From Phycisphaerae bacterium (lineage in GTDB: Bacteria > Planctomycetota > Phycisphaerae > Sedimentisphaerales > SG8-4): a stretch of DNA of 5,112 bases. Shown in pieces: positions 1 to 4,527 of this stretch. The stretch lies in the NCBI GenBank assembly GCA_030603035.1, contig JAUVYQ010000170.1, positions 1-5,112 on the forward strand, read 5' to 3'. The translations under genes and the position numbers were made by a program. Positions within the stretch are counted from its first letter, which is position 1. Each line of letters starts with the position of its first letter. The notes beneath the pieces were generated by a model, which was not told the origin of the DNA, searched no databases, and was given only the letters and a program-made list of their open reading frames with translations.

Positions 1-93
1 ATGAACGTTAAGTTTTTATGTTTGAAAAAAGAGAAATCGTGATTTGATGAAAGGGGGGGGGTGATGTTGAAGAAAGAAAGAAAGAAAGAAAGA
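1..93. repeat. Left arm of a long perfect inverted repeat
   Basis: Every base from 1 to 93 is the reverse complement of 1129 down to 1037 (position i pairs with 1130-i). The match includes a run of nine G (53-61) and a (GAAA)n tract (about 71-93). The repeat may extend left of the window, because it is still matching at base 1. At 94 identity stops abruptly where AT-rich DNA begins. Arms like this could be ends of a linear replicon, an invertible segment, or an amplification or assembly palindrome; the sequence alone cannot decide. Confidence 0.95.
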
Positions 94-593
94 TTAAAAT
101 AATGAAAATTTTGAAAAAATTTTAATTATTTTATTTTAAGATGAAGGTAAAAAAATTTTAAAATTTTGAAAAATTTTGGATGAATGATAAAAATAATTAT
201 AAAAAAAAATGTTTGAAGAGAATAAAAAAAAAAGGAAAAATTTTATAATGATAATTTTAATAATAATAATTTATGTAATTTTTATTTTTTGGAATTTTTT
301 TATGAGATATTTTTTTAGATGTTATTTAATTGATGGTATCTGGTTTAATAAAAAATGGTTATTGAATTATGATTATGAAAAATTAAGTTATAAAATGAAA
401 TGTGAAGTAAATTATATAAATAAAAAAAGGGATGAGATTGAAAGTAAAAAAATTTGGAATAAAATAAAAATTGAATTATTTGAATAAAATTATCGAAGAT
501 AAATTGAAAAAATTTTTGATTTTTTTTTTAGATATTTTAACATTTTTTTTTAATTTTGAAAATTTTGAAAAACTTTGAAAATTTTTTTAGGAG
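94..593. other. Very AT-rich, C-depleted block interrupting the left repeat arm
   Basis: By hand count this 500-base stretch has about 62 G and only 4 C, so about 13% GC with a near-total absence of C on the plus strand. Nothing else in the window has this composition. It is bracketed by a 20-bp direct repeat of the GAAA tract (74-93 equals 594-613). That pattern fits a duplicated target, a slippage product or a false join through a microsatellite. The right edge reads TTTTTTTAG before GAGAAG. It holds one open frame (209-487); the rest shows only homopolymer-rich sequence with no recognisable RNA gene or repeat family. Confidence 0.85.
209..487 (+). CDS. Possible small membrane protein of unknown function in the AT-rich block
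   Basis: This is a 92-aa open frame with a lysine-rich N-terminus (residues 5-10), one very hydrophobic helix (about 11-36, mostly Ile and Phe), and a charged, Lys/Glu/Asn-rich tail (about 47-92). That layout suits a single-pass inner-membrane protein with a cytoplasmic N-terminus. No Shine-Dalgarno site precedes the ATG; the upstream bases are nearly all A and T. The protein contains no Ala, Pro, Thr, His or Gln, all of which need C in the codon; Leu is always TTA and Trp always TGG. A frame this long is unlikely by chance in DNA this rich in stop triplets, yet extreme base bias could itself mimic a hydrophobic helix. I do not recognise a family. Codon use is unlike every other gene here, so it probably has a different origin. 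Confidence 0.35.
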   Translation: MFEENKKKRKNFIMIILIIIIYVIFIFWNFFMRYFFRCYLIDGIWFNKKWLLNYDYEKLSYKMKCEVNYINKKRDEIESKKIWNKIKIELFE

Positions 594-632
594 AAGAAAG
601 AAAGAAAGAAAGAAAGAAAAAGAAGCGATGGA
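594..632. repeat. Remainder of the left inverted-repeat arm
   Basis: Positions 594-632 are the reverse complement of 1018-1056 with one mismatch (A at 620). They comprise the GAAA tract plus the unique tail AGAAGCGATGGA at 621-632. The first part of the arm (1-93) already covers partners 1037-1129, so the two pieces overlap by 20 bp. Joining them without the AT-rich block would rebuild one continuous 112-bp arm. Confidence 0.9.
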
Positions 633-747
633 AGGTCTTGCACGCGCTTTTTTTAGACTTTCATTCAATAAATTATCCCAACAAACCCCCCCCCCACGGC
701 AATTTCACTCCGCCGTAGCCAAAATCGCGGCGCAGTCGCCTTCCGGT

Positions 748-794
748 TCCCCGTTTTTTCCGCAGCCTCCATGCTGCTAGACAAAAAACGGGGA
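748..794. repeat. Hairpin with 12-bp outer stem and 5-bp apical stem
   Basis: TCCCCGTTTTTT (748-759) pairs perfectly with AAAAAACGGGGA (783-794). Within the loop, GCAGC (762-766) pairs with GCTGC (773-777). It would fold on either strand. On the minus strand the right arm supplies a T-run inside the stem, not after it, so it does not match a standard terminator. Confidence 0.75.
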
Positions 795-857
795 CCCCAC
801 CAAAAGCCGACGAGCAACCGCAGACGATTGCTCAAAATTGCCTAGCTCAGCGGACCA

Positions 858-954
858 CTTCCAGAAGCGCACTACACCCCCCAAGACGGCCCGCTTAACC
901 GGAAAGATCTTGGGCCGTAACCGGATACAGAGGGGGCGAGCGAGCTTCTGGAAG
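858..954. repeat. Long nested hairpin (11 + 5 + 7 bp stems)
   Basis: CTTCCAGAAGC (858-868) pairs with GCTTCTGGAAG (944-954). Inside it CCCCC (877-881) pairs with GGGGG (932-936), and ACGGCCC (886-892) pairs with GGGCCGT (912-918), all in correct nesting order. The result is a 97-base rod with asymmetric internal loops and a 19-base apical loop. No T-run follows it on the plus strand. It is a candidate structured RNA or single-stranded DNA recognition element. Confidence 0.7.
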
Positions 955-1017
955 CGACCCACATCGCACCCCAATCTAACCAACCCACTAAACCCCCACC
1001 CACCACCCCAGAAAATC

Positions 1018-1129
<112 letters not shown>

Positions 1130-1190
1130 TCTTTTCACACCCATCTCATCACCGGTTATATCTTCATTAACATATTATTTCGCCTTTAGC

Positions 1191-1241
1191 CGCCGCGCTC
1201 AGCTCAACATCCCGGCGCGGCGCCCGAAGCGCGCTTTTTTT
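1191..1241 (+). terminator. Terminator-like GC hairpin(s) followed by seven T
   Basis: Two alternative foldings are visible. CGCCGCGC (1191-1198) pairs with GCGCGGCG (1215-1222). Alternatively GCGCG (1215-1219) pairs with CGCGC (1230-1234) directly before T7 (1235-1241). The second form has the shape of a rho-independent terminator for plus-strand transcription, though its stem is short. The mutually exclusive stems resemble an attenuator. No plus-strand gene lies upstream, so it might end a noncoding transcript from the structured spacer. Confidence 0.45.
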
Positions 1242-1329
1242 ACATCATCTTCAAATCATCATCAAATCAAAATCAAATCATCATCAAATCATCATCAAAT
1301 CATTATTAAATCATCATTCAATCATCATT
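1242..1329. repeat. Eight tandem 11-bp direct repeats (iteron-like or centromere-like)
   Basis: Eight head-to-tail units start at 1242, 1253, 1264, 1275, 1286, 1297, 1308 and 1319. The consensus is AAATCATCATC; three units match it exactly and the others differ by one to three bases. The 11-bp period is about one helical turn, so bound proteins would sit on one face. Such arrays are typical of plasmid or phage origin iterons, and 11-bp direct repeats are also known in ParR-type partition sites. The array lies 119 bp from the winged-helix gene and next to a DnaA-like box, which supports a replication or partition role. It is contained in a G-free run (1234-1358). Confidence 0.85.
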
Positions 1330-1344
1330 AACCCAAACATCCAA

Positions 1345-1353
1345 CTATACACA
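1345..1353 (+). promoter_or_regulatory. Possible DnaA box
   Basis: CTATACACA differs from the DnaA box consensus TTATNCACA at the first base only. It lies 15 bp beyond the last 11-bp repeat, a common arrangement in iteron origins. A single nine-base match in AT-rich DNA could be chance. Confidence 0.35.
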
Positions 1354-1438
1354 ACTTAGCGATAAACACGCGATTCCAAGGCGACCCTATGATTTCGTAA
1401 CGTCCCCCCTCTATCCTGCCGGTTTTTCCGCGGATTTT

Positions 1439-1464
1439 TACCGCCCCCTAAGAAGGGGGCGGTA
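1439..1464. terminator. Strong 11-bp hairpin over the stop codon of the winged-helix gene
   Basis: TACCGCCCCCT (1439-1449) pairs with AGGGGGCGGTA (1454-1464) around a four-base loop. On the minus strand the stop codon TAG (1450-1448) sits at the loop and start of the second arm, so the last codons (Val-Pro-Pro-Pro-Ser) form the first arm. In the sense of the gene the stem is followed by A's, not T's, so it is not a textbook intrinsic terminator. Transcript-end protection, a pause, or a protein-binding palindrome are alternatives. Confidence 0.5.
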
Positions 1465-1954
1465 CCTTCCGGATCGGCACCAGCCGATACAGCGTGTTTT
1501 TGTGATGTTTATTGTACGGCAGACGTTCGACCCACCCCTTTTTTGTCAACTCGTTCAAGGCCACCCGAACCGTCGGCCGGCTCAGATGGCAGAACTTTTT
1601 GAGACTGTGAATCGTAAAAAACGGCAAGGTGCCCCGGGCCGGAGCACCTCGCCATTTCCAGATCAGAACATGAATTTTGAACGCGGAGAGGCTCAGATCC
1701 GTCAGGGCCCGGTTGAGCCTCTCCGAGTTTGTCGGGCTCCGGGCCCTGTATTCTCCAGGCCGACGATCCTCGTCGTCCTCGCGAAGGTCCTTGACGTCCC
1801 GTTTCCGACGGGACCCGGAGTCAAGGACCCCTGGTACCAAATCTCCGATCGGCACCTCGCCCACCCCCCTTCCCGGCCCGAATTCGGCCGTCTCCGCCGC
1901 CTCCCTGGCATATTCAGCCCCGATCCGAGCCAATCTTTCAGTTCGGCTCTCCAC
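1448..1954 (-). CDS. Winged-helix DNA-binding protein, candidate replication/partition protein or repressor
   Basis: The protein has 168 residues. Residues 1-78 are highly charged and probably disordered, with Arg/Asp/Glu-rich stretches at 49-72. Residues 79-163 have the pattern of a winged helix: a long first helix (about 80-101), a second helix (114-122), a recognition helix beginning Ser-Arg-Pro-Thr-Val (125-138), and a basic wing ending near 160 (Gly140-Trp-Val to Tyr156-Arg-Leu). The start is GTG at 1954, chosen because GGAGGG (1962-1967) lies seven bases upstream and the preceding gene stops at 1959. It is the last gene of the minus-strand cluster and ends 119 bp from the 11-bp repeat array, so binding those repeats as an initiator, partition factor or autoregulator is a reasonable inference. 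A simple transcription regulator cannot be excluded. The opposite-strand frame here is low-complexity and antisense. Confidence 0.8.
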   Translation of the reverse strand: MESRTERLARIGAEYAREAAETAEFGPGRGVGEVPIGDLVPGVLDSGSRRKRDVKDLREDDEDRRPGEYRARSPTNSERLNRALTDLSLSAFKIHVLIWKWRGAPARGTLPFFTIHSLKKFCHLSRPTVRVALNELTKKGWVERLPYNKHHKNTLYRLVPIRKVPPPS

Positions 1955-1958
1955 AGAC

Positions 1959-2186
1959 TCACCCTCCAGGCCCCGTCCAATCCCTCACCAACACCACCGG
2001 CAACCCCTCTCTCATCTGCTCTTCAGCCTTTTGCACCTCCCCGGCCCGCTCTCGAAATTCCCTCTCTAGATCTTGAACCTCCGAAAACTCCAACCCCATC
2101 GGCCGTAACATATTCCGAACAGCCACCACCAACCGCACACTTCTCACCAACGCCACCCGAACATTTTTTATATCCAACTCAAACAT
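1959..2186 (-). CDS. Small coiled-coil protein of unknown function
   Basis: This 75-aa protein has a basic, Val-rich first half (residues 5-29) and a strongly charged helical segment (about 32-62, Glu/Arg/Gln-rich) likely to form a coiled coil. It ends in a Gly/Pro tail. I chose ATG 2186, where AGGTGG lies four bases upstream and the start overlaps the 30-aa membrane peptide by eight bases; a longer TTG start at 2222 is possible but would overlap that peptide by 50 bases. Its stop is four bases before the GTG of the winged-helix gene. Tight coupling to both neighbours indicates one transcript. No family is recognised. A small membrane peptide next to a coiled-coil protein is seen in several phage accessory and lysis cassettes, but nothing here proves that role. 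Confidence 0.6.
   Translation of the reverse strand: MFELDIKNVRVALVRSVRLVVAVRNMLRPMGLEFSEVQDLEREFRERAGEVQKAEEQMREGLPVVLVRDWTGPGG
1962..1967 (-). promoter_or_regulatory. Ribosome binding site GGAGGG that fixes a GTG start
   Basis: GGAGGG on the minus strand lies seven bases before GTG 1954 and overlaps the end of the upstream coiled-coil gene. This supports both the non-ATG start and translational coupling. Confidence 0.7.
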
Positions 2187-2271
2187 GCGTCCACCTACCT
2201 TTCCCGAAAAATACCACTGCAAAAATCACCTCAAGAACGATCCACACCACCATAAAAATCACTCCACGCAT
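2179..2271 (-). CDS. 30-residue single-helix membrane peptide
   Basis: A very short gene: ATG 2271, stop TGA at 2181-2179. Residues 4-22 are almost entirely Val, Ile, Phe, Trp, Met and Leu with one Glu at 14. They are followed by a basic end (Gly-Lys-Gly-Arg-Trp at 23-27), giving one transmembrane helix with a positively charged C-terminal side. The case for translation is the near-perfect Shine-Dalgarno GGAGGTG five bases ahead, placed right at the stop of the 87-aa gene, plus an eight-base overlap with the next gene. Function is unknown; holin-like or regulatory membrane peptides have this form. Confidence 0.6.
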   Translation of the reverse strand: MRGVIFMVVWIVLEVIFAVVFFGKGRWTHV

Positions 2272-2274
2272 TTT

Positions 2275-2281
2275 CACCTCC
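2275..2281 (-). promoter_or_regulatory. Strong ribosome binding site of the 30-residue peptide
   Basis: GGAGGTG on the minus strand, with the GGAGG core five bases from ATG 2271, is among the best sites in the window. Its first G is the last base of the TAG stop (2283-2281) of the 87-aa gene, so termination and re-initiation are adjacent. Confidence 0.75.
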
Positions 2282-2544
2282 TAGCTAGTGTACGGTGGAC
2301 GAACACCACAATCCAAATCTCCGGGCAAAGCGTGCGAATCACCGAGCAGGAAACATCTACGTCCCGACATGAGCCAGACCCGACAAGGAGTGTCCAGCCG
2401 AAACGAGATCTCCGCTCGATGGATAATCGCACGCCCCGTCCCTGGGACCTCCAGTCCCAGAACGAACCTTTGCCCGGATAACCGAGGGAAAAAGCCCCTT
2501 TCAATGCATCCGTCCGCGAGATCCCAAATGTCTTGGGTAGTCAT
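2281..2544 (-). CDS. Small protein of unknown function (87 aa)
   Basis: Residues 4-17 form a likely short amphipathic helix ending Glu-Arg-Gly. Residues 21-67 alternate hydrophobic and polar residues as in a small beta-rich domain, with Cys at 13, 54, 64 and 79. The ATG at 2544 overlaps the stop of the upstream 28-aa frame as ATGA. GGAGG lies about 12 bases upstream, rather far for a Shine-Dalgarno site, so coupling may drive initiation. The stop TAG touches the strong ribosome site of the next gene. A plus-strand frame of 95 codons covers the same bases but has neither a coupled neighbour nor a good ribosome site. No family is recognised. Confidence 0.55.
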   Translation of the reverse strand: MTTQDIWDLADGCIERGFFPRLSGQRFVLGLEVPGTGRAIIHRAEISFRLDTPCRVWLMSGRRCFLLGDSHALPGDLDCGVRPPYTS

Positions 2545-2627
2545 GTCGGGCCTGGACCTCCGGGAATTACCCTAACCCCCTTATCGACCAGGTCAAATAA
2601 AAACTTCAAAAAATCTTCCATTCTCAT
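2541..2627 (-). CDS. Possible 28-residue leader peptide of the minus-strand cluster
   Basis: The first half (residues 3-16) is an amphipathic, Phe/Leu/Asp-rich helix and the tail is Gly/Pro-rich. Support comes from the ATGA overlap (2541-2544) with the 87-aa gene and from its position as the first frame of the cluster. The start is ATG 2627 or ATG 2621; neither has a clear Shine-Dalgarno site. The helix-then-Gly pattern loosely resembles the start of the 87-aa protein, so the two may be related or a split gene. No promoter for this strand could be identified upstream. Confidence 0.4.
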   Translation of the reverse strand: MRMEDFLKFLFDLVDKGVRVIPGGPGPT

Positions 2628-2628
2628 A

Positions 2629-2658
2629 TTGACAACCACAAATGTTTGGACCTACAAT
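2629..2658 (+). promoter_or_regulatory. Sigma70-like promoter of the plus-strand operon
   Basis: TTGACA (2629-2634) is a perfect -35 box and TACAAT (2653-2658) matches five of six -10 positions; the spacer is 18 bases. An A-rich stretch upstream (2595-2613) could act as an UP element. Expected transcription start is near 2665, about 33 bases before ATG 2698. The first frame of the minus cluster begins at 2627, so the two divergent units nearly touch here. Confidence 0.75.
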
Positions 2659-2684
2659 ACCCCAAACTCTCTCTCACTCTCTCG

Positions 2685-2692
2685 AAAGGAGA
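2685..2692 (+). promoter_or_regulatory. Ribosome binding site that fixes the start at 2698
   Basis: AAAGGAGA lies five bases before ATG 2698. The frame is open upstream to 2533, but that part crosses the promoter and has low-complexity sequence, so 2698 is the start. Confidence 0.85.
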
Positions 2693-2697
2693 TCCCC

Positions 2698-3366
2698 ATG
2701 GCCATTTTCGTCCCCATCCTCGGTTCAATGCGTGGCTCCGTCGGAAATAACACCTGGAGCCACAACCGCGGCGGCGACTACATCCGCCGACGTGTCGCCC
2801 CCACCAACCCCAACTCCGCCCGCCAACAAACCATGCGCACCATGCTTGCCGACTTCGCCGCCAACTGGTCCCGCGGACTCACCCCAGCCCAACGGGCCCT
2901 TTGGAACGTCTGGGCCGGCAACCAACCCAAAGAAGGACCACTCGGTAACTCCATCAACCTCACCGGCATCAACGGCTACATCTGGTGCAACACCCACATC
3001 GCCGACGCCGGCGACGCCCCCCGCACCAACCCGCCCATCTTCGTAGCGCCCGACCCCCGCGATACCATGACCGTGGACATCTCCGCCGCCAACACCGCAG
3101 ACGTAACCTTCACCGCCACACCACTCGCCGCCGGCCGCCGAATCGTAATGTTCATGAGCCTGCCCCAATCTGGAATGGCCAACCCCAACTTCAAGCAATG
3201 CCGCATCGTCGGCTACTCCGGACTCGCCCAGGCCAGCCCTTGGGCCGCGACTCTCCCCTTCGGTGTCCAATCCGGCGACCAAGCCGTATTCTTCGCCGCA
3301 ACTTACGAGTCCCTCACCGGTCTATTCAGCGGATTCCTCCGCCACGTAGACGCAGCCGACTATTGA
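2698..3366 (+). CDS. Phage-like protein with Trp/Gln-rich N-terminal domain, first of two paralogues
   Basis: The protein has 222 aa. The N-terminal part has the order Gly-Ser-Val-Gly (13-16), Tyr-Ile-Arg-Arg-Arg (28-32), Pro-Thr-Asn-Pro (35-38), Gln-Gln (43-44), Trp57, Leu-Thr-Pro-Ala-Gln-Arg (61-66), Trp69 and Trp72, then Leu-Gly (82-83) and Leu-Thr-Gly (88-90). I associate this constellation with uncharacterised proteins of environmental phages and some bacterial genomes; that is recall, not a search. Residues about 112-220 look beta-rich, like an immunoglobulin or fibronectin-type domain. There is no signal peptide or membrane segment. It is first in the operon behind a strong promoter, suggesting high expression and fitting a virion or surface structural protein, but this is inference. 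The gene at 4528 shares the N-terminal pattern. Confidence 0.85.
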   Translation: MAIFVPILGSMRGSVGNNTWSHNRGGDYIRRRVAPTNPNSARQQTMRTMLADFAANWSRGLTPAQRALWNVWAGNQPKEGPLGNSINLTGINGYIWCNTHIADAGDAPRTNPPIFVAPDPRDTMTVDISAANTADVTFTATPLAAGRRIVMFMSLPQSGMANPNFKQCRIVGYSGLAQASPWAATLPFGVQSGDQAVFFAATYESLTGLFSGFLRHVDAADY

Positions 3367-3381
3367 CCTGACCATCTGCCA

Positions 3382-3416
3382 GGGCGCCCGACTCTCTCTC
3401 CGACTTTCGGGCGCCC
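3382..3416 (+). terminator. Intergenic hairpin, 10-bp GC-rich stem
   Basis: GGGCGCCCGA (3382-3391) pairs with TCGGGCGCCC (3407-3416) around a 15-base pyrimidine-rich loop. It lies 15 bases after the stop of the 222-aa gene. There is no T-run after it, so it may be a partial terminator or an mRNA 3' stabiliser that leaves the first gene more highly expressed than the rest. Confidence 0.6.
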
Positions 3417-3443
3417 ACCTCTACCAAACAAGGACTCCCCCAC

Positions 3444-3569
3444 ATGGCCAAAAACGACAAACCAAAAAACGTAACCATCCGCGGCGGTGTCAACGTCGCC
3501 CCCACCGACACCAAAACACCCCGCGGCCGACCACCCAAACCACCGCCGCCCGACGAACCAACCGAGTAA
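3444..3569 (+). CDS. 41-residue basic/proline-rich peptide with AT-hook-like motif
   Basis: A short gene: ATG 3444 with AAGGA (3430-3434) nine bases upstream, stop TAA at 3567-3569. The N-terminus is Lys-rich (residues 3-8), the centre is Gly/Val-rich, and residues 25-32 read Thr-Pro-Arg-Gly-Arg-Pro-Pro-Lys, which contains the Arg-Gly-Arg-Pro core of AT-hook minor-groove binding motifs. The tail is Pro and acidic. It sits three bases before the next gene, so translation is probably coupled. DNA binding is suggested by the motif only; the Pro/Lys composition could also be a disordered linker or virion accessory peptide. Confidence 0.6.
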   Translation: MAKNDKPKNVTIRGGVNVAPTDTKTPRGRPPKPPPPDEPTE

Positions 3570-3572
3570 CCT

Positions 3573-4055
3573 ATGGGCAGCCTGATCAATCTCGGAGACA
3601 ATCCTAATATCCAAAACTTTCCCGGCGCCCGCTTTGTCATCACAAACAATGTACCCAACACCCAATGCGCCGAAGCCCGCATCGAAAGCACCACCGGCCT
3701 AACCAACATCGCCCCCGCCCGCATCGAAGACGCTGGTAAATTCGCCGGCTTCGCCCTCACCGGTAAATGGTGCACCATCACCGAATCCACAGGCCCCGTC
3801 ACCGGCACCTTTCAAATCACCAGCAACACCCAGGACCAAATCACCTTCGCCGACCCCCTAGGCGTCGACGAAACCGTCACCTATTACGTCCATGACGGCG
3901 GAACCCTCGAACTCACCCGCGATATCGAATCCTTCGCCCAATTCATCCACGACGCCGGCCGCGCCTACACCATCAAAGGCGGCAAACTCTACACCGACAT
4001 CCCACCTGGCCTCCTTCAACCCGCCTGTACCATCACCTTTGACCCTTTGACCTGA
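3573..4055 (+). CDS. Beta-rich protein of unknown function (160 aa)
   Basis: ATG 3573 follows the stop of the 41-aa gene by three bases. It lacks a good Shine-Dalgarno site of its own, as expected of a coupled gene. The sequence is rich in Thr, Ile, Gly and Asp with alternating hydrophobic residues (about 48-108), typical of a beta-sandwich or beta-barrel, then a helical stretch (about 114-130) and a final beta part. Cys occur at 32, 67 and 151 or nearby. There is no signal peptide, membrane helix or catalytic motif. Its place in the operon suggests a structural or accessory protein working with the 222-aa product. I do not recognise the family. Confidence 0.8.
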   Translation: MGSLINLGDNPNIQNFPGARFVITNNVPNTQCAEARIESTTGLTNIAPARIEDAGKFAGFALTGKWCTITESTGPVTGTFQITSNTQDQITFADPLGVDETVTYYVHDGGTLELTRDIESFAQFIHDAGRAYTIKGGKLYTDIPPGLLQPACTITFDPLT

Positions 4056-4066
4056 TTTGTTAAAAT
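4039..4066 (+). promoter_or_regulatory. Internal promoter before the lipoprotein gene
   Basis: TTGACC (4039-4044) and TAAAAT (4061-4066) each match five of six sigma70 positions with a 16-base spacer, giving a start near 4073. TTTGACC is repeated at 4038-4044 and 4046-4052, which could be an operator or chance. The -35 box lies inside the end of the 160-aa gene. Confidence 0.5.
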
Positions 4067-4112
4067 AGGCTACGCTCAGACTGCCCCACCTTCAACGATC
4101 GGAACCCAACCC

Positions 4113-4526
4113 ATGCCATACCATCAAACTTTTCTACGCTGTTCTCAAAAAACCGCCGCCATCCTTTTCATCTTCATCGGCTCCCTCTTCTGCCTGGCCG
4201 GCTGTGCCCAACTCTACAAATTCATCGGACTCACCGAAGAACAAACCCAGGAACAACTCGCCGAGGACCAGAAAACCATGATCCGAACCATCACCCTCAC
4301 CCGAAACACCGCAGCCGACATCATCACCACCGCCCTCGCCGGAATCGGCACTATCGCCAGCGGATTTCTCGCAAAATGGCTCGGCACCGAACGTAAAATC
4401 ACCAAGGCCATGATCATCGGCATCGAAAACACCGACTCAAACCTACTCAAAAAAAACGTCAACACCCAAGCTCACAAACTCCGCATCGAGCCCCAACTCC
4501 ACAAACGCGTCAAATCCCTAACCTAA
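4113..4526 (+). CDS. Small lipoprotein with second membrane segment
   Basis: The protein has 137 aa. A basic N-terminus (Arg9, Lys13) precedes a hydrophobic helix (15-30) and the lipobox Leu-Ala-Gly-Cys with the lipidated Cys at 31, a signal peptidase II site. Residues 41-64 are a Gln/Glu-rich helix. Residues 67-87 (Ala/Ile/Gly-rich, ending before Lys88-Trp-Leu) form a second possible membrane helix, and the remaining tail (92-137) is basic. A lipid anchor plus short coiled helix and membrane segment suggests an envelope protein. In a phage context holin, spanin-like or superinfection-exclusion roles are possible but unproven. The ribosome site is weak (CGGAA); the gene is preceded by a 57-base gap holding a candidate promoter and is followed after one base by the next gene. 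Confidence 0.8.
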   Translation: MPYHQTFLRCSQKTAAILFIFIGSLFCLAGCAQLYKFIGLTEEQTQEQLAEDQKTMIRTITLTRNTAADIITTALAGIGTIASGFLAKWLGTERKITKAMIIGIENTDSNLLKKNVNTQAHKLRIEPQLHKRVKSLT

Positions 4527-4527
4527 A

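Larger units (their letters stand above)
633..1017. other. Noncoding, hairpin-rich spacer between the inverted-repeat arms
   Basis: I see no convincing gene here. The open frames on both strands are low-complexity and run through inverted repeats. The segment starts AT-rich, has a run of ten C (686-695), and then carries several complementary pairs: 698-705 with 835-842 (8 bp) enclosing 748-759 with 783-794 and 812-817 with 828-833, followed by the nested hairpin at 858-954. TAACCGGA occurs twice (896-903 and 918-925). The tail 960-1017 is C-rich and G-poor. Such density of structure suggests a structured RNA, a single-strand origin, or a telomere-like or recombination element. No known RNA family is recognised. 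Confidence 0.6.

Noticed and set aside
94..593. Bisulfite-type C to T conversion as the cause of C depletion
   Set aside because: The adjoining 1-93 matches the complement of 1037-1129 exactly with no converted sites, and the remaining C's in the block are not confined to CpG.
556..780. 74-codon frame across the AT-rich edge, GAAA tract and start of the spacer
   Set aside because: It spans the compositional junction and a microsatellite (Arg/Lys/Glu run) and ends in low-complexity sequence.
1242..1329. CRISPR array
   Set aside because: The units are 11 bp, directly abutting and without spacers, so this is a tandem repeat array.
1502..2284. 260-codon plus-strand frame antisense to the minus cluster
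   Set aside because: Pro/Ser/Thr-rich low-complexity product with no domain and no clear ribosome site. The opposite strand has a winged-helix protein and several well-placed ribosome sites.
2725..3282. 185-codon minus-strand frame inside the 222-aa gene
   Set aside because: Gly/Val/Ala-rich antisense shadow caused by C-ending codons on the plus strand; the plus frame has promoter, ribosome site and a paralogue.
3326..3808. 160-codon minus-strand frame
   Set aside because: Antisense to three well-spaced plus-strand genes; composition typical of a shadow frame.
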